64,000 nt of DNA, taken from Silvibacterium acidisoli (GTDB lineage: Bacteria > Acidobacteriota > Terriglobia > Terriglobales > Acidobacteriaceae). Every line of letters starts with the position of its first letter. Within the stretch, counting starts at the first letter, position 1. The notes beneath the pieces are model-generated. The model made no database searches. It had not been told where the DNA came from and saw nothing but the letters and a program-made list of their open reading frames with translations. Shown in pieces: positions 33,487 to 42,622 of this stretch. A program made the position numbers and the translations under genes. The DNA lies in NCBI GenBank assembly GCA_022870745.1, contig CP085323.1, forward strand, positions 5,084,001-5,148,000, given 5' to 3'.

Positions 33487-34146
33487 TCAAGGTACGAGAA
33501 GAACGTCGAGACGGACGGCAAGACTGAGAACTTCCATGCGGGCGCTCCCGTCCGGCTGCAACAGGGAAAATGCATCGGCTTCCACTTCGAGCGTACCCGG
33601 CATAACTCGGTTCCCAAACAAGAGGATGGCTTTCGCATCATCATCTCTGCGAGAGGTCCAGATAAAGCCCTGGGCGGTGGGGTTTTGCTCATACAGAGCA
33701 AGCGCCCACTCCCGCGATGCGGCATAATAAGCGGCTTCTGTCTGTGTGAGGTCGGCTGGAGCGACGCCTAGTTTGTGGAGCGCCACCGAACTCAGATCCA
33801 CGAGTTGAAGATCAGCGGTCAGATGAAGACTTGAACAGATTGCGCCTTCGACATGCTTTGCTTTGGATACAGTCTTGAGGCCCGCTCGATACGGAACATC
33901 GTGGAAGATACTCTCCATCAGAGCGCAATCGAGAGTGGTTCCAGCATAGAGCGTGGGAATGACTGCCTTGCGTCCAGCATCCATGAGTGGACTGAACCTC
34001 GCATCCCCCTTATGGCTGTCGTTGAATTGATCGGCTTTGTAAATGGAGCGGTGGACACGAAAGACAGTCCTGCCTTTGCCCCACGGAATCAGGGTAGCGT
34101 TCAACTTTCCTGCTGGTGGCCGTACCCCGGCCACGGACTCAGCCAT
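33487..34146 (-). CDS. RES-domain toxin (NAD+-targeting)
   Basis: 219 residues from the ATG at 34146, which overlaps the antitoxin stop by eight bases. The RES landmarks are RVHRSIYKADQFN with Arg, then DARFSPL, TLYAGTTLDCALMESIFHD with Tyr and Glu, and a Ser-Lys segment AKAILLFGN. RES toxins degrade NAD+ by phosphorolysis or hydrolysis and stall growth. With its partner it would stabilise the ICE or act in abortive infection. A longer upstream frame reading (241 residues) lacks its own ribosome site. Confidence 0.85.
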   Translation of the reverse strand: MAESVAGVRPPAGKLNATLIPWGKGRTVFRVHRSIYKADQFNDSHKGDARFSPLMDAGRKAVIPTLYAGTTLDCALMESIFHDVPYRAGLKTVSKAKHVEGAICSSLHLTADLQLVDLSSVALHKLGVAPADLTQTEAAYYAASREWALALYEQNPTAQGFIWTSRRDDDAKAILLFGNRVMPGTLEVEADAFSLLQPDGSARMEVLSLAVRLDVLLVP

Positions 34147-34789
34147 GCTGGAGTCCTTCTGCCTCCGCTCGCGCAGCACGCAACAATGGTTCCGGCGCAT
34201 CAGCCAATACATCCTGCGGTCGCTTGCCGCTCAGGTAACTATTCACGCTGCCAAACCAGAACGCCGTACTCCACGAGTCCTTCGAGCCGGAGAAGAGGCG
34301 TAGCACATCGGCCACGACTGGGCGGGGACGATAGCCGTCCGCTGGATCGAGAGCATAGAGAGGGTAGTAATCCGAACCCCGGTGATGAATGGCAAATATC
34401 TGGCCCAACCGCTTCCAGCGGTTGGGCTGCGAACTGGGATTCTTCGCGCTGAACTTGCCCAACCGCGCAATGTCTGCTGCGGTGACAAAATCCTGGCCCT
34501 CTAGTATCTGAGTCATTGCGGCACTCTTCATCTCTGCCTCAAGTACCTTCGTCTGAGAGAGGGCAACATCGGGCGTAAGGGCTTCGACCAAAGCGTCCCA
34601 TTTCTGGATGCGGCGTTTTTCAAGTAAGGCTGGCATCATCTCTGCTACCTGTTTGAGAACGGAGACCGTGGCCTCTGCCGTTTTGGGGTCTACGCCCTCG
34701 TCCGTTATCACCTGCGTTTGCCCGCCGTACTGCACCGTAAAGATGAGGTCATGAGTGTTATGAACGCTTGCCGTGCGGGTAGAAGACAT
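34139..34789 (-). CDS. Xre/MbcA/ParS-type antitoxin for RES
   Basis: 216 residues. The C-terminal 60 residues (SWSTAFWFGSVNSYLSGKRPQDVLADAPEPLLRAAR) match the toxin-binding domain of Xre/MbcA/ParS antitoxins. Residues about 98-115 (VTAADIARLGKFSAKN) look like the DNA-binding helix-turn-helix. The N-terminal 90 residues are an extension seen in longer members. Encoded ahead of and overlapping the toxin, in the standard order. A perfect-arm operator lies before the start. Confidence 0.82.
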   Translation of the reverse strand: MSSTRTASVHNTHDLIFTVQYGGQTQVITDEGVDPKTAEATVSVLKQVAEMMPALLEKRRIQKWDALVEALTPDVALSQTKVLEAEMKSAAMTQILEGQDFVTAADIARLGKFSAKNPSSQPNRWKRLGQIFAIHHRGSDYYPLYALDPADGYRPRPVVADVLRLFSGSKDSWSTAFWFGSVNSYLSGKRPQDVLADAPEPLLRAARAEAEGLQHG

Positions 34790-34804
34790 GAGATGTCCCT
34801 CCGT

Positions 34805-34845
34805 GTGCGATACGTATTATCAATTTCTATTGTAATACATATCGC
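34805..34845. promoter_or_regulatory. Inverted repeat at the toxin-antitoxin promoter
   Basis: TGCGATACGTATTA (34805-34818) and TAATACATATCGCA (34832-34845) are complementary but for one position, 13 bases apart, and start about 15 bp upstream of the antitoxin ATG. This fits autorepression by the antitoxin complex. Confidence 0.6.
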
Positions 34846-35130
34846 AGAAGGAATAGCAAAATTTGCTACCGAAGGACGTGAGAACGATCAAGAACCGCTG
34901 GTGGATTTGACCAAGGTTGTTCCAAGTCGCGAGAGCTAAGATATTGCACACTAACCATTTGGATCGGTCGCACTCTTAGATCGCCCCCCACAACACCCAA
35001 AAATCGATTGGGAACGTGATTCATCGCGGAAATTTTACGATTTCTATAGCTTACTTCGATTATCTGCTCTCCCTTCCGACTCCCAGATAAGCGGATGGGG
35101 ATTTGGAGTCAAGAACCAAGTGGCTGCAGG

Positions 35131-35892
35131 TTAAGCAGAATTGCCTTCGAGGGCCTTGTCTGCTTCCAGTCTGGATAACAAAGTGCGAAAGTTCGTTGCG
35201 AGCTGGAACTCGACATCGCTTGGTGAGCAGCCCCACAATACGGCCAACTCTGCCACGACTTGGCGAAGATGAGCGGGACGGGCGGCTGTGCTTCCGGTTT
35301 TTGTGTATGGGCCATCCGTTTCGAGGAGCAGAGATGCCTTCGGCAAACTAGCGATGAGTGGCCTCATGCGTTTGGAATCAAGCATTGCTCCATTCACAGA
35401 GACGTAGTGCCCAGAGTCGACCACCTGAACGAGTGCCGATTCAGGGCCAGAAAACCAGTGAAAGACTGCGGTCTCGATCCGTCCAACTTTCAGACGTTGC
35501 AACACAGTTTCCTCAGCTCCCCGAGAATGGATCGAAATCACCTTGCCTTGCTTCTCGATAACCTCCAAGACATGCTCAAAGGATTCAATCTGCGCAGTTT
35601 TCGTGGCCACGCCTTCCTTCGAAAAATCCAGGCCAACCTCTCCAATGTAGGACGTGGCAGAGGCCAATTGAGTAAACAGAGTTATTTCCGAGGCGGAATG
35701 CGGAGCGAGCAGAGGATGCAGACCAAGGGATAGACGTACATTTTTCAACGCGGCAACAGGTGTCCGGCCTTGCTGAAAATGGCTCGGGAGATTTGTGACC
35801 GCGATGATGTTGACTCCAGCCCTCGCAGCCTCGCTCGCAACTTTGGCCGGATCGCGATACCGATCGAGGTGGCAATGCATATCCAGGATCAA
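35131..35892 (-). CDS. qatD: QatD: TatD-family metal-dependent nuclease
   Basis: A 253-residue TatD-type TIM-barrel hydrolase. Metal ligands are visible: His6 and His8 (DMHCHLD), Glu85 (GEVGLDF), His122 (SIHSRGAEE), His145 (FHWFSG) and Asp193 (ETDGP). The family has DNase activity. Here it is the last gene of a qatABCD operon and overlaps QatC by four bases. In Qat systems QatD is needed for phage resistance; its target is not established. All ligands are present, so it should be active. Confidence 0.9.
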   Translation of the reverse strand: MILDMHCHLDRYRDPAKVASEAARAGVNIIAVTNLPSHFQQGRTPVAALKNVRLSLGLHPLLAPHSASEITLFTQLASATSYIGEVGLDFSKEGVATKTAQIESFEHVLEVIEKQGKVISIHSRGAEETVLQRLKVGRIETAVFHWFSGPESALVQVVDSGHYVSVNGAMLDSKRMRPLIASLPKASLLLETDGPYTKTGSTAARPAHLRQVVAELAVLWGCSPSDVEFQLATNFRTLLSRLEADKALEGNSA

Positions 35893-37232
35893 TTGAGTAT
35901 TCCCGCCATTCTCTTGAGTGTGGCATCCCCTTTGTCACGGAAGAGTTGGCGGATCTCCTGAAAAGCACGGATGACAAGATCGGAATACTCTTCCATCTGA
36001 TCGAGACGAAGCGAACCGTTCGCCAGAAGCAAGGTAGCGACCTCGTCATGCTTCGGATTGCGTTGAATGAAGGAGACGCAGGCTCGAAGGTCACCAGGTC
36101 CAGTGGTCGAGGTATCGTTAAAGTCCACTTCGCCGGTACAAACGTCCCGACCATACACTTCCGTGTCCAGCCCGGCTCGGTGAAGCGCCGCACGGCGATA
36201 AATACAAGGCATACACATGCCACATCCTTTTGCACTGCGATTGATCCATGTGCGTTTGTGTCCTCTCTTTGCGCATGAAACAGACGCGGTCGCAAGCTGA
36301 GCGAAAAGGGCTTTGTTGGCGCACGTGGCAGCAACCTCTCCTTTGGTCTTGTTCTGCAACGGATTCTCGATCGAATACTTGAGTCCGACCTTCGCAAACA
36401 CAGCTTGTAGCTGTTCAACGTAATACGGGTGTGCTGTTCGCGTGCTGCAGGAACCTCGTCGCGAGGGACTGAGCGGAACGTTGAGAGCGATCGTCCCGTT
36501 CTCAGGAAGGATGAGCGAGCCCTCGAAGCCGTTACCCGATGCGATACACACGGCTGCGGCAATGAAAACCAGCGACCGTCCTCGCAAGGTGATCTCTGGG
36601 GAGTCTCCCGTATTCCCAACCCGAACCAACGTGCTTCTGATGCGGTTTGGATAGACTTTGCGGAGAGCAGGAAGAAGGTTCTCCTGATCTCCGAGTGGCC
36701 CCGGCATCTGCTTGTCGTGGTGCCCGGCCAGGAGCAGGCCCTCCTTTGGATGTGCCTCTAGCCAGTCGATCACACCTGCGAGCGAATCCATCCCACCGGA
36801 AAATAAAGAAACGGCCCCGATATCGGCGACATGCGGTACGATCTTGGCCATTGACGTTCGTCCAAAAAGTTCGCGTTTGCGTTGAATAAACTCGAATTGC
36901 CAGTCGTCCCCGGTCAAGAAAGATACGCACCGGCCTAGCTCGGCGGTTGCGCCACGCCAGATGGAGACGTCTGAGACCGGAATAGTCAGTTTGAACAATC
37001 GTGTCCACGCATTATGCGTTGCCGACCGGGACGCAAGCTTATCTAGCGCGTAAACTACGGCACCAATGAGGAGGAAGTCGGCGGCGATGGCGTTTGGAAG
37101 CCGTCGGAAACCGAACGCCGTCGATTGAACGTCTAGTGTGGCAATGGCTGCACCGTCGCCATTCAGAATTCGCGTAACCGGAAATTTCTCGGATGTACTC
37201 GCGACCTTATCAATCTCAACTGTGTAATTCAT
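35889..37232 (-). CDS. qatC: QatC: QueC-like ATP-pyrophosphatase
   Basis: 447 residues from the ATG at 37232, which overlaps the QatB stop by one base. An N-terminal domain of about 130 residues precedes the PP-loop SLFSGGMDS (142-150). The zinc site Cys320, Cys337, Cys340 and Cys343 (KGCGMCMPCIYRR) matches QueC, which makes 7-cyano-7-deazaguanine. The same fold in QatC is thought to modify a protein or nucleotide rather than tRNA. No queD, queE or queF is nearby, which supports a defence role. Confidence 0.9.
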   Translation of the reverse strand: MNYTVEIDKVASTSEKFPVTRILNGDGAAIATLDVQSTAFGFRRLPNAIAADFLLIGAVVYALDKLASRSATHNAWTRLFKLTIPVSDVSIWRGATAELGRCVSFLTGDDWQFEFIQRKRELFGRTSMAKIVPHVADIGAVSLFSGGMDSLAGVIDWLEAHPKEGLLLAGHHDKQMPGPLGDQENLLPALRKVYPNRIRSTLVRVGNTGDSPEITLRGRSLVFIAAAVCIASGNGFEGSLILPENGTIALNVPLSPSRRGSCSTRTAHPYYVEQLQAVFAKVGLKYSIENPLQNKTKGEVAATCANKALFAQLATASVSCAKRGHKRTWINRSAKGCGMCMPCIYRRAALHRAGLDTEVYGRDVCTGEVDFNDTSTTGPGDLRACVSFIQRNPKHDEVATLLLANGSLRLDQMEEYSDLVIRAFQEIRQLFRDKGDATLKRMAGILN

Positions 37233-37966
37233 CAGGCCCCAAAGACCTCCAAAGTCTGCGAACAAATTTCGCTGATGACGTTTGCGCCCTGAGGGCCACC
37301 CCAGTCGATGCCAGAGAGATCCCGTTCGGCAGCTCGGTTGGCTAGCGCCGATTGGATAAATTCTCGAATTTGGCCAAGAAATGCTACGGCTTGCTGTGCT
37401 CCGACGCGCTGGACTAACCGCTCGTAGAAGACCCTACTGAATTGCTCAAAAATATAATGACCAAAGAATCGTTCCAACAGGTTCTCAAGGTCGAGCGTGT
37501 CGCTCGAAAGAATTTCCTGTACCTCCTCGAACGTCTGCGCGTCGGCAAGTAGCTCCTGCTGAAGGTCGGACAGAGCTTGGCGGGCGTCCGCATCGTCGAT
37601 AGAACTCGCGTTCCCTCCGAGGCGATCGAGCAGAGTGTTGAGAATGTCTCCGACTGACTTGCCAGTCAGGTCGCCGAGGCCAGCCCGCTCCGCTGCTGCT
37701 GCAAAGCCGTTCTGCCGAACATCCGCGATAAAGCTTGCGAAACGGCTCGCTACGTCGCGGGCAGGAGCGGCAGACCCCGCGCTGCCAGCGGCTCCTTGTC
37801 GGCCACCCGAAGCCATTTCAGTTCGCCCACCATTGCCTCGAACAACGCCTTGAATGAGACGCCGTAATTGGGGGGCAGTCAGATTGGCTTCATGAGCGAG
37901 TCTGGTAACCTCACTTTTCAATTCGCCCCAATTCGGAGGCGCGTCATAAGGAGCCGATGTGCCCAT
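37232..37966 (-). CDS. qatB: QatB: Qat defence component
   Basis: 244 residues without a familiar catalytic motif. Residues about 1-80 include a Gly/Ala-rich linker (NGGRTEMASGGRQGAAGSAG). The rest is helical, ending FQ-rich segments such as FFGHYIFEQFSRVFYERLVQRVG. Its identity rests on position between the KAP NTPase and the QueC-like gene with one-base overlaps at both ends, and on a fit to the size of QatB proteins. QatB is reported to be a substrate or partner of QatC; I recall this only generally. Confidence 0.82.
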   Translation of the reverse strand: MGTSAPYDAPPNWGELKSEVTRLAHEANLTAPQLRRLIQGVVRGNGGRTEMASGGRQGAAGSAGSAAPARDVASRFASFIADVRQNGFAAAAERAGLGDLTGKSVGDILNTLLDRLGGNASSIDDADARQALSDLQQELLADAQTFEEVQEILSSDTLDLENLLERFFGHYIFEQFSRVFYERLVQRVGAQQAVAFLGQIREFIQSALANRAAERDLSGIDWGGPQGANVISEICSQTLEVFGA

Positions 37967-39900
37967 CAGTTTTTCCTACCTTTGCTCGAACTTTGCATGG
38001 CGGCTCCGATTCGATCCTTCGATTTTTCGAGGCGCTCCTGAGCCGACGTGAAGATCGGGCGGAGGTCTTGCCGTCGGGTGAGGAGCGATTGGACGTCGAG
38101 TCCGACGGCTGGGTTCGCGAGGTTCAGAGGTACCGCCGTCAGAATTTCATTGAACTTTTCTGCGGCTCCGGGCAGATTCTTTTCAGTCAAGGTGCGAATA
38201 ACATCATAGGCATTCTTTTCCTCGGGCTTCCGCATGATGGCCTGTTCCAGGAATCCCAAGAGGGATGCTAGCTCCTGTTGGGAGAGCTTTGTGGCGCTCT
38301 CAATGCCCGCGATGCGTTGCGGCGCTGTGCCTGCGAGCAAATCATTAAGTACGGCGCGTGTCATGGGGCTGATCATCGAAAGTCCGGAGAACGTTGCATC
38401 CAGCTTGTCGCGGGCAATCCAGAAGTAGTCGCGAAGGTCTATGCCGCTGAGCGCGGGAGCAAGTGCTAACCACGCCTTCATGCCGTTACCTAACCATGCG
38501 CTTTTGAGTGCCTTCGCAGTCTCATCGTATCCAGTCCCTTCCGCGATGGCCTTCTCCAATCTCGCCAATTCAACCGGGAATCCCGCCTGCCTCGCTTGTA
38601 AGTTGAACAACTCGAGAAACAATTCGTCGTTCGTATATTCGAGGATCATTAGCTTCACAAGTACTTCGTCTTTGATGTTTTCCAGGCGGGCTACTTTAGC
38701 TAGCTTTTTCCGCAGAGTAAAAGCATTCAGGAACCGCTTTACCTGGCGCGGATTTCCTTCGAGACCATCCGCGATCAGCGGAGCTGCGGAGGAGCAAAAA
38801 ATAAGCGACTCGGTCAGTGGAGCGCTTAGTTCGCGCCCACCGAGCGATTCCTTCACCTGTGCATACCCGTAGGCGCTGTATCGGTTCGCATCTCGCTCTT
38901 TCTTGCTGCGTGAAACGCACTTTTCGGCATCCTCCGGGCCCAGGTACAGGCCACAGAAGAGTAATGCCATATAGCTTTCGATCTCCGAGCTGGAAAGACG
39001 GGGCAGACGATATGGAACCTGAATGACTTTCTCCAGATAGTCCTTCACGAGCCGATTTGATTCTTCTATGCTTGCGCTGCCGGAGCGTTCCGCGTAACGC
39101 AACCGAATAGCGTGTTCAACAATTCGAGGATCGGCACCGATCACAAACGCAGTGGAAGGCACACTCAGGAAAAGCTTGATCGCTTCCAGGTTCTCGATCA
39201 CTCGTTCAGGGCTGCACCGATCAAGATCGTCGATCAGCACCACGAGCGACTCGATGTCACTATCCTTCAAGAGTTGGTCAAAGCGCTCTCGGAAGGTCCT
39301 CACGTTGAAGGCGTGCTCTTCTTCCTTCGCCTTGAACCAGGCAGAGCCGTCCTCACTCGCTCCCTCTGCCTTATCGGTTGCCTTCTCTGGTTTTACCGCC
39401 GCTCCGACGTGAGACAGGCCCGTGCTCAGTCCAACGGCTGCGGGAATCGCTGCAACGCCTCCCGTTGCTAGCGCTGCCGCTGCTGGAATCGCTATGTGTT
39501 TCAGACCGGCTTTGGTGACGCGCATCCAGTCAACGGACTTGAGAAGGGATAAGGCCTTCTCTCGGATTTTCGGGCCGAAGCGCTTGTGATCCCCCAGAGC
39601 GAGAAGGATCGACGAAAGAATTGCGGCTTTCGCATCGTCATATCCCTCAAAGAGCCAGCCATTGAAGTAGACGACGGCGATCCCTTTGTACAGTAGCTGC
39701 TTTGGATCGGAGTCTGGCCAGCGATCAGCGTCGAGGTCACGCTCCAGCATTTTCATGATGCTGGTCTTGCCGCCTCCCCAGTCTCCGAAGACGCCGATGG
39801 TGAGCGGGAGCATCTTGTCATCTGTCACGACCTCGCGGATCAGGTCAGCATGGACCTGAAATCCGATCAGATCGTCAGCAGTTTCGTTGTCTGACCACAT
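37966..39900 (-). CDS. qatA: QatA: KAP-family P-loop NTPase
   Basis: 644 residues from the ATG at 39900 (GGAG nine bases upstream); a GTG at 39957 would add 19 residues. It has Walker A GDWGGGKTS (39-47), a hydrophobic stretch at about 133-168 inserted in the P-loop domain as usual in KAP NTPases, and Walker B VVLIDDLDRCSP (220-231), followed by NPRQVKRFLNAF. KAP ATPases are often membrane-linked defence proteins. It is the first gene of the four-gene overlapping operon and is divergent from a 545-residue unknown. Confidence 0.92.
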   Translation of the reverse strand: MWSDNETADDLIGFQVHADLIREVVTDDKMLPLTIGVFGDWGGGKTSIMKMLERDLDADRWPDSDPKQLLYKGIAVVYFNGWLFEGYDDAKAAILSSILLALGDHKRFGPKIREKALSLLKSVDWMRVTKAGLKHIAIPAAAALATGGVAAIPAAVGLSTGLSHVGAAVKPEKATDKAEGASEDGSAWFKAKEEEHAFNVRTFRERFDQLLKDSDIESLVVLIDDLDRCSPERVIENLEAIKLFLSVPSTAFVIGADPRIVEHAIRLRYAERSGSASIEESNRLVKDYLEKVIQVPYRLPRLSSSEIESYMALLFCGLYLGPEDAEKCVSRSKKERDANRYSAYGYAQVKESLGGRELSAPLTESLIFCSSAAPLIADGLEGNPRQVKRFLNAFTLRKKLAKVARLENIKDEVLVKLMILEYTNDELFLELFNLQARQAGFPVELARLEKAIAEGTGYDETAKALKSAWLGNGMKAWLALAPALSGIDLRDYFWIARDKLDATFSGLSMISPMTRAVLNDLLAGTAPQRIAGIESATKLSQQELASLLGFLEQAIMRKPEEKNAYDVIRTLTEKNLPGAAEKFNEILTAVPLNLANPAVGLDVQSLLTRRQDLRPIFTSAQERLEKSKDRIGAAMQSSSKGRKN

Positions 39901-40064
39901 AGGACTTCGCTCCAGAGTGAGAACGGTTCGCCCCGCCTCCTTCCGAGCACTCGTCACTAAGGTTTGAGACCCTTGCGTAGGATCAGCAACTCAGAAATGG
40001 AGTAATTCATCAGTAAGGCTGGATGAACCATGATAAATGTGAGGGCGAAGGCTAGGATGTTCGT
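39901..40064. promoter_or_regulatory. Divergent promoter region between qatA and the 545-residue gene
   Basis: 164 bp that must hold promoters for both directions. I see no convincing paired hexamers or long palindrome. The close back-to-back layout makes joint control plausible. Confidence 0.4.
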
Positions 40065-41702
40065 ATGAAAGATTATTGGTCTCTGCCCACACACGAACTC
40101 GAGGCACTCGCCACCAAGTTTGGCATTGGGGACTACGCCGATCGGCATGGCCATGTTGATCGCGGCATCATCATCGAGCAGCTTCTAAAGCGAGATAACC
40201 ATCTAGGCAATCTTGACGATGACGACAAAACAGTAACTTCCGGCGGCGTTTTGCGGTTCAGGGCGTACAAGATTCTGACAGAGTTGTTGGACAAGGCTGT
40301 TGATCTTCAATCAGAACCCTTCAGTTCTCCAAAACGCGAGGAGTGGACCAACACCGTCAACGCTGCTCTTCGAAAGATTTTCGGCGCGAGCGATCCTGTC
40401 ATCAAGAATTTCGGTAGGGCTCAGGGCATCATCTTCAAACAGGGCGATACGCAAGAGAACCTTCGTAAGGCGGCCAACGATACGCTCGCCTCAGAGGAGG
40501 CGGTCCTGCGCAGCGCAATCACTCAGCTAGGCTGGGACGATCCCCCGATCCGAGAAGCGCGCCCTGAAGAGGGCCCAATGGAGGGAGTCGAGATAGCCGT
40601 GAACGGTCATACGTATTTCCTCCGTGACGGGTTTGTCTTTGAAGATGATGAAGTATGGGAAGACGCTGAAGTCGATATTCGAGGCAATGGTGCAGCGCTC
40701 GTTGGCATCTTCAAAGGTGAAAGCGTCCAGAAAGTTTCCCGTCTCCCGTTCACATTGATTCGGCGGCTCTTCCATGACATTGAGATCTGGCTTCCCGATG
40801 CAGAAAAGAACCCCCTCGATTGGGAGTTTGCCTACATGGAGATCGGGGCGCTGCCGGAGAGTGGCGATAGTATTAGGGTTCAATTCCGGATCGAGTACGA
40901 CTTGGAGTTCTGGAAAAAGAATTACTCCCTCTCCGATCTTGCAAGTGCGATTGAAAATGTCTTGGCGACGAACGAATTTCGCTTCGAGTACTGGCAGGAA
41001 GACAAGAATACCGCAATCAGTGGGTTCGGAGTCTCCACAACACTGAATGGGGAACAACGCGTCGGCGACGGATTGGCATTGAAGAAGGAGCTTTCCAGGC
41101 TTTCGAATCTCGTTCGGATCAAGCTCAAGGACATGGAAGGCACCGCGCTACAGGTTTCTTTCGACTTTCCTGCGCCCATCAAGAACGCATGCGAGCAGTA
41201 CTTGATGTACTTCAGCCAGTTTTTGCAAGATTTGGGAATCAACGCAATTGCCAAATTGGAAGAGAGCGCACACTCCGTGCTATTCAGCGTCATCCCGGAA
41301 GACGGCAAGGAAGCTCTCGAGAAGGTCGAGGAGGCATTGCGGATTTACCTTAGGATGCCCACCGCTCCGGATTTCGCAGATGAGGCCGACAAACACACTG
41401 ACATTGCCGTCGCACAGTTGCAGGCGAATGTTCTCCATCTGCAGTCGCAGGTCATGATGGCAAAAGCAGTATTTCAAGCTCAAGTGGCTACTATTGAGGC
41501 TAAGGACCAGACAATACTAGCGCTTCAGGAACGCCTCGACTTGAGAGCACTTCAGCCAATCACACCCGTTGCGAAAGAGGGGGAGGATAAGGAAGAGTTG
41601 GTTAAAGATTTAGTCGCCATCAAGAAGTTCGATTACAAATTCTTCGAGTTTAACCTTCCCGAAGTGCTCCGAAGGATGAAGCGCGCGTTTAGCAAAGATT
41701 AG
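40065..41702 (+). CDS. Unknown protein beside Qat, SAP-like N-terminus and coiled-coil C-terminus
   Basis: 545 residues, soluble. Residues 1-46 (SLPTHELEALATKFGIGDY, then DRGIIIEQLLKRD) resemble a SAP/LEM-like helix pair. About 65-130 is a helical unit with EEWTNTVNAALRKIFGASDPVIKNF, like N-terminal modules seen before effector domains in defence proteins. About 175-300 is beta-rich. About 380-440 (YFSQFLQDLGINAIAKLEESAHSVLFSVIPEDGKEALEKVEEALRIY) is a compact alpha/beta unit. About 450-500 is a coiled coil (VAQLQANVLHLQSQVMMAKAVFQAQ). No nuclease or NTPase motif is visible. Its place between Qat and attR suggests defence or regulation, but no function is recognised. Confidence 0.8.
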   Translation: MKDYWSLPTHELEALATKFGIGDYADRHGHVDRGIIIEQLLKRDNHLGNLDDDDKTVTSGGVLRFRAYKILTELLDKAVDLQSEPFSSPKREEWTNTVNAALRKIFGASDPVIKNFGRAQGIIFKQGDTQENLRKAANDTLASEEAVLRSAITQLGWDDPPIREARPEEGPMEGVEIAVNGHTYFLRDGFVFEDDEVWEDAEVDIRGNGAALVGIFKGESVQKVSRLPFTLIRRLFHDIEIWLPDAEKNPLDWEFAYMEIGALPESGDSIRVQFRIEYDLEFWKKNYSLSDLASAIENVLATNEFRFEYWQEDKNTAISGFGVSTTLNGEQRVGDGLALKKELSRLSNLVRIKLKDMEGTALQVSFDFPAPIKNACEQYLMYFSQFLQDLGINAIAKLEESAHSVLFSVIPEDGKEALEKVEEALRIYLRMPTAPDFADEADKHTDIAVAQLQANVLHLQSQVMMAKAVFQAQVATIEAKDQTILALQERLDLRALQPITPVAKEGEDKEELVKDLVAIKKFDYKFFEFNLPEVLRRMKRAFSKD

Positions 41703-41772
41703 CCTGTGCGGAGTCAACGCCGGTTCCGTTTGTGATTGAGCCGCGGGAAACCTCTGCCGAACTCTGCACAGG
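41703..41772. repeat. Inverted repeat after the 545-residue gene
   Basis: CCTGTGCGGAGT (41703-41714) and ACTCTGCACAGG (41761-41772) pair at 11 of 12 positions with a 46-base spacer, starting right after the stop codon. There is no T-run, so it may be a boundary feature of the ICE end rather than a terminator. Confidence 0.35.
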
Positions 41773-41821
41773 TCGACGTAGCATAGTGACGTTCGGATCA
41801 ACGATGTGCCTCCAACCTTGC

Positions 41822-41849
41822 CTTCAAATTCACTCCCAACTCACTCCCA
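41822..41849. repeat. Putative integrase arm-type site, right end
   Basis: CTTCAAATTCACTCCCA followed by ACTCACTCCCA, the counterpart of 4007-4033. It lies about 85 bp inside attR and has the same orientation as the left copy. Confidence 0.5.
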
Positions 41850-41933
41850 AATCCCTGACCAGTGGGTACTTTTCCGTACTTCCGGGTAGCCATTCGTCCT
41901 GTAAAGTCTTGTATTTACGCGAGTTCCCGGTGA

Positions 41934-41980
<47 letters not shown>

Positions 41981-42622
41981 GAAACTACAGATTCTACGCG
42001 GCTTGGGAGATTACGGCTCCTGAGCCATTTTTATTGGTAGCAGTTAAGCAGCAGTTAAGGATTGTGTGCAAGGACTCAACTGCCATCTGAATCTCTGCCC
42101 CTGCCCTTTTCCCGCTGCTGAGTTCCTCTTAAACTCCGGTTGTCCACCGTATACGTCCAAGGTGAAGCTTCCCGTGAGTGCATCCCCGATCCGTTCCTGA
42201 ATCGTCTTCAACGGAACGTGTAAGGCGCATCAGTCTTGCCGGCTCCAGCTCAAGTATGGCCTCACGAATGTAAGGCGCTACCAGGAGGCAATGGCTCTCG
42301 TAAAAAACCTCTTCAAGTAGGAAGGCGTGCGCTTGCAACACGGCATGATTACGTCCGTGGGACGGCTCTATGAAGGATGGAACGTATGGGAGATCGAAGA
42401 CCTCGGACATGTAGCTCGTGCGATGGCCAGGATGATCCACCACCTGGAAACCACACGAGCCACTGAGATGCTTGCGGAGGTCGTCGAATACGAGAGCATT
42501 CACTACCTCGATAGTCTGCCGTTCTCACCTTCAACCTAGGCAGAAGAAGCTGACTGTGCGAAGCGTGCCAGAATGCAGCGGGACATCTGGCTTGAGCACT
42601 CGTCGAGCTGGGCCGGACAATC
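41981..42622. other. Interval outside attR with possible decayed gene
   Basis: About 640 bp without an intact recognised gene. On the plus strand, a frame ending at 42539 reads ALVKNLFK, a stop at about 42318, then EGVRLQHG and VGRLYEGWNVWEIEDLGHVARAM. This looks protein-like across one stop codon but matches nothing I know. A 124-residue minus-strand frame overlaps it and has no family features. Possibly a remnant left by earlier insertions at this tRNA. Confidence 0.3.

Noticed and set aside
34718-34939. Plus-strand 73-codon frame over the toxin-antitoxin promoter
   Set aside because: Covers the antitoxin operator in antisense and has no recognisable feature.
35585-36619. A 344-codon minus-strand frame across qatC/qatD
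   Set aside because: Out of frame with both genes and compositionally random.
35889-37232. QueC for queuosine biosynthesis
   Set aside because: Long N-terminal domain, no other queuosine genes, and tight overlap with QatB and QatD favour the defence version.
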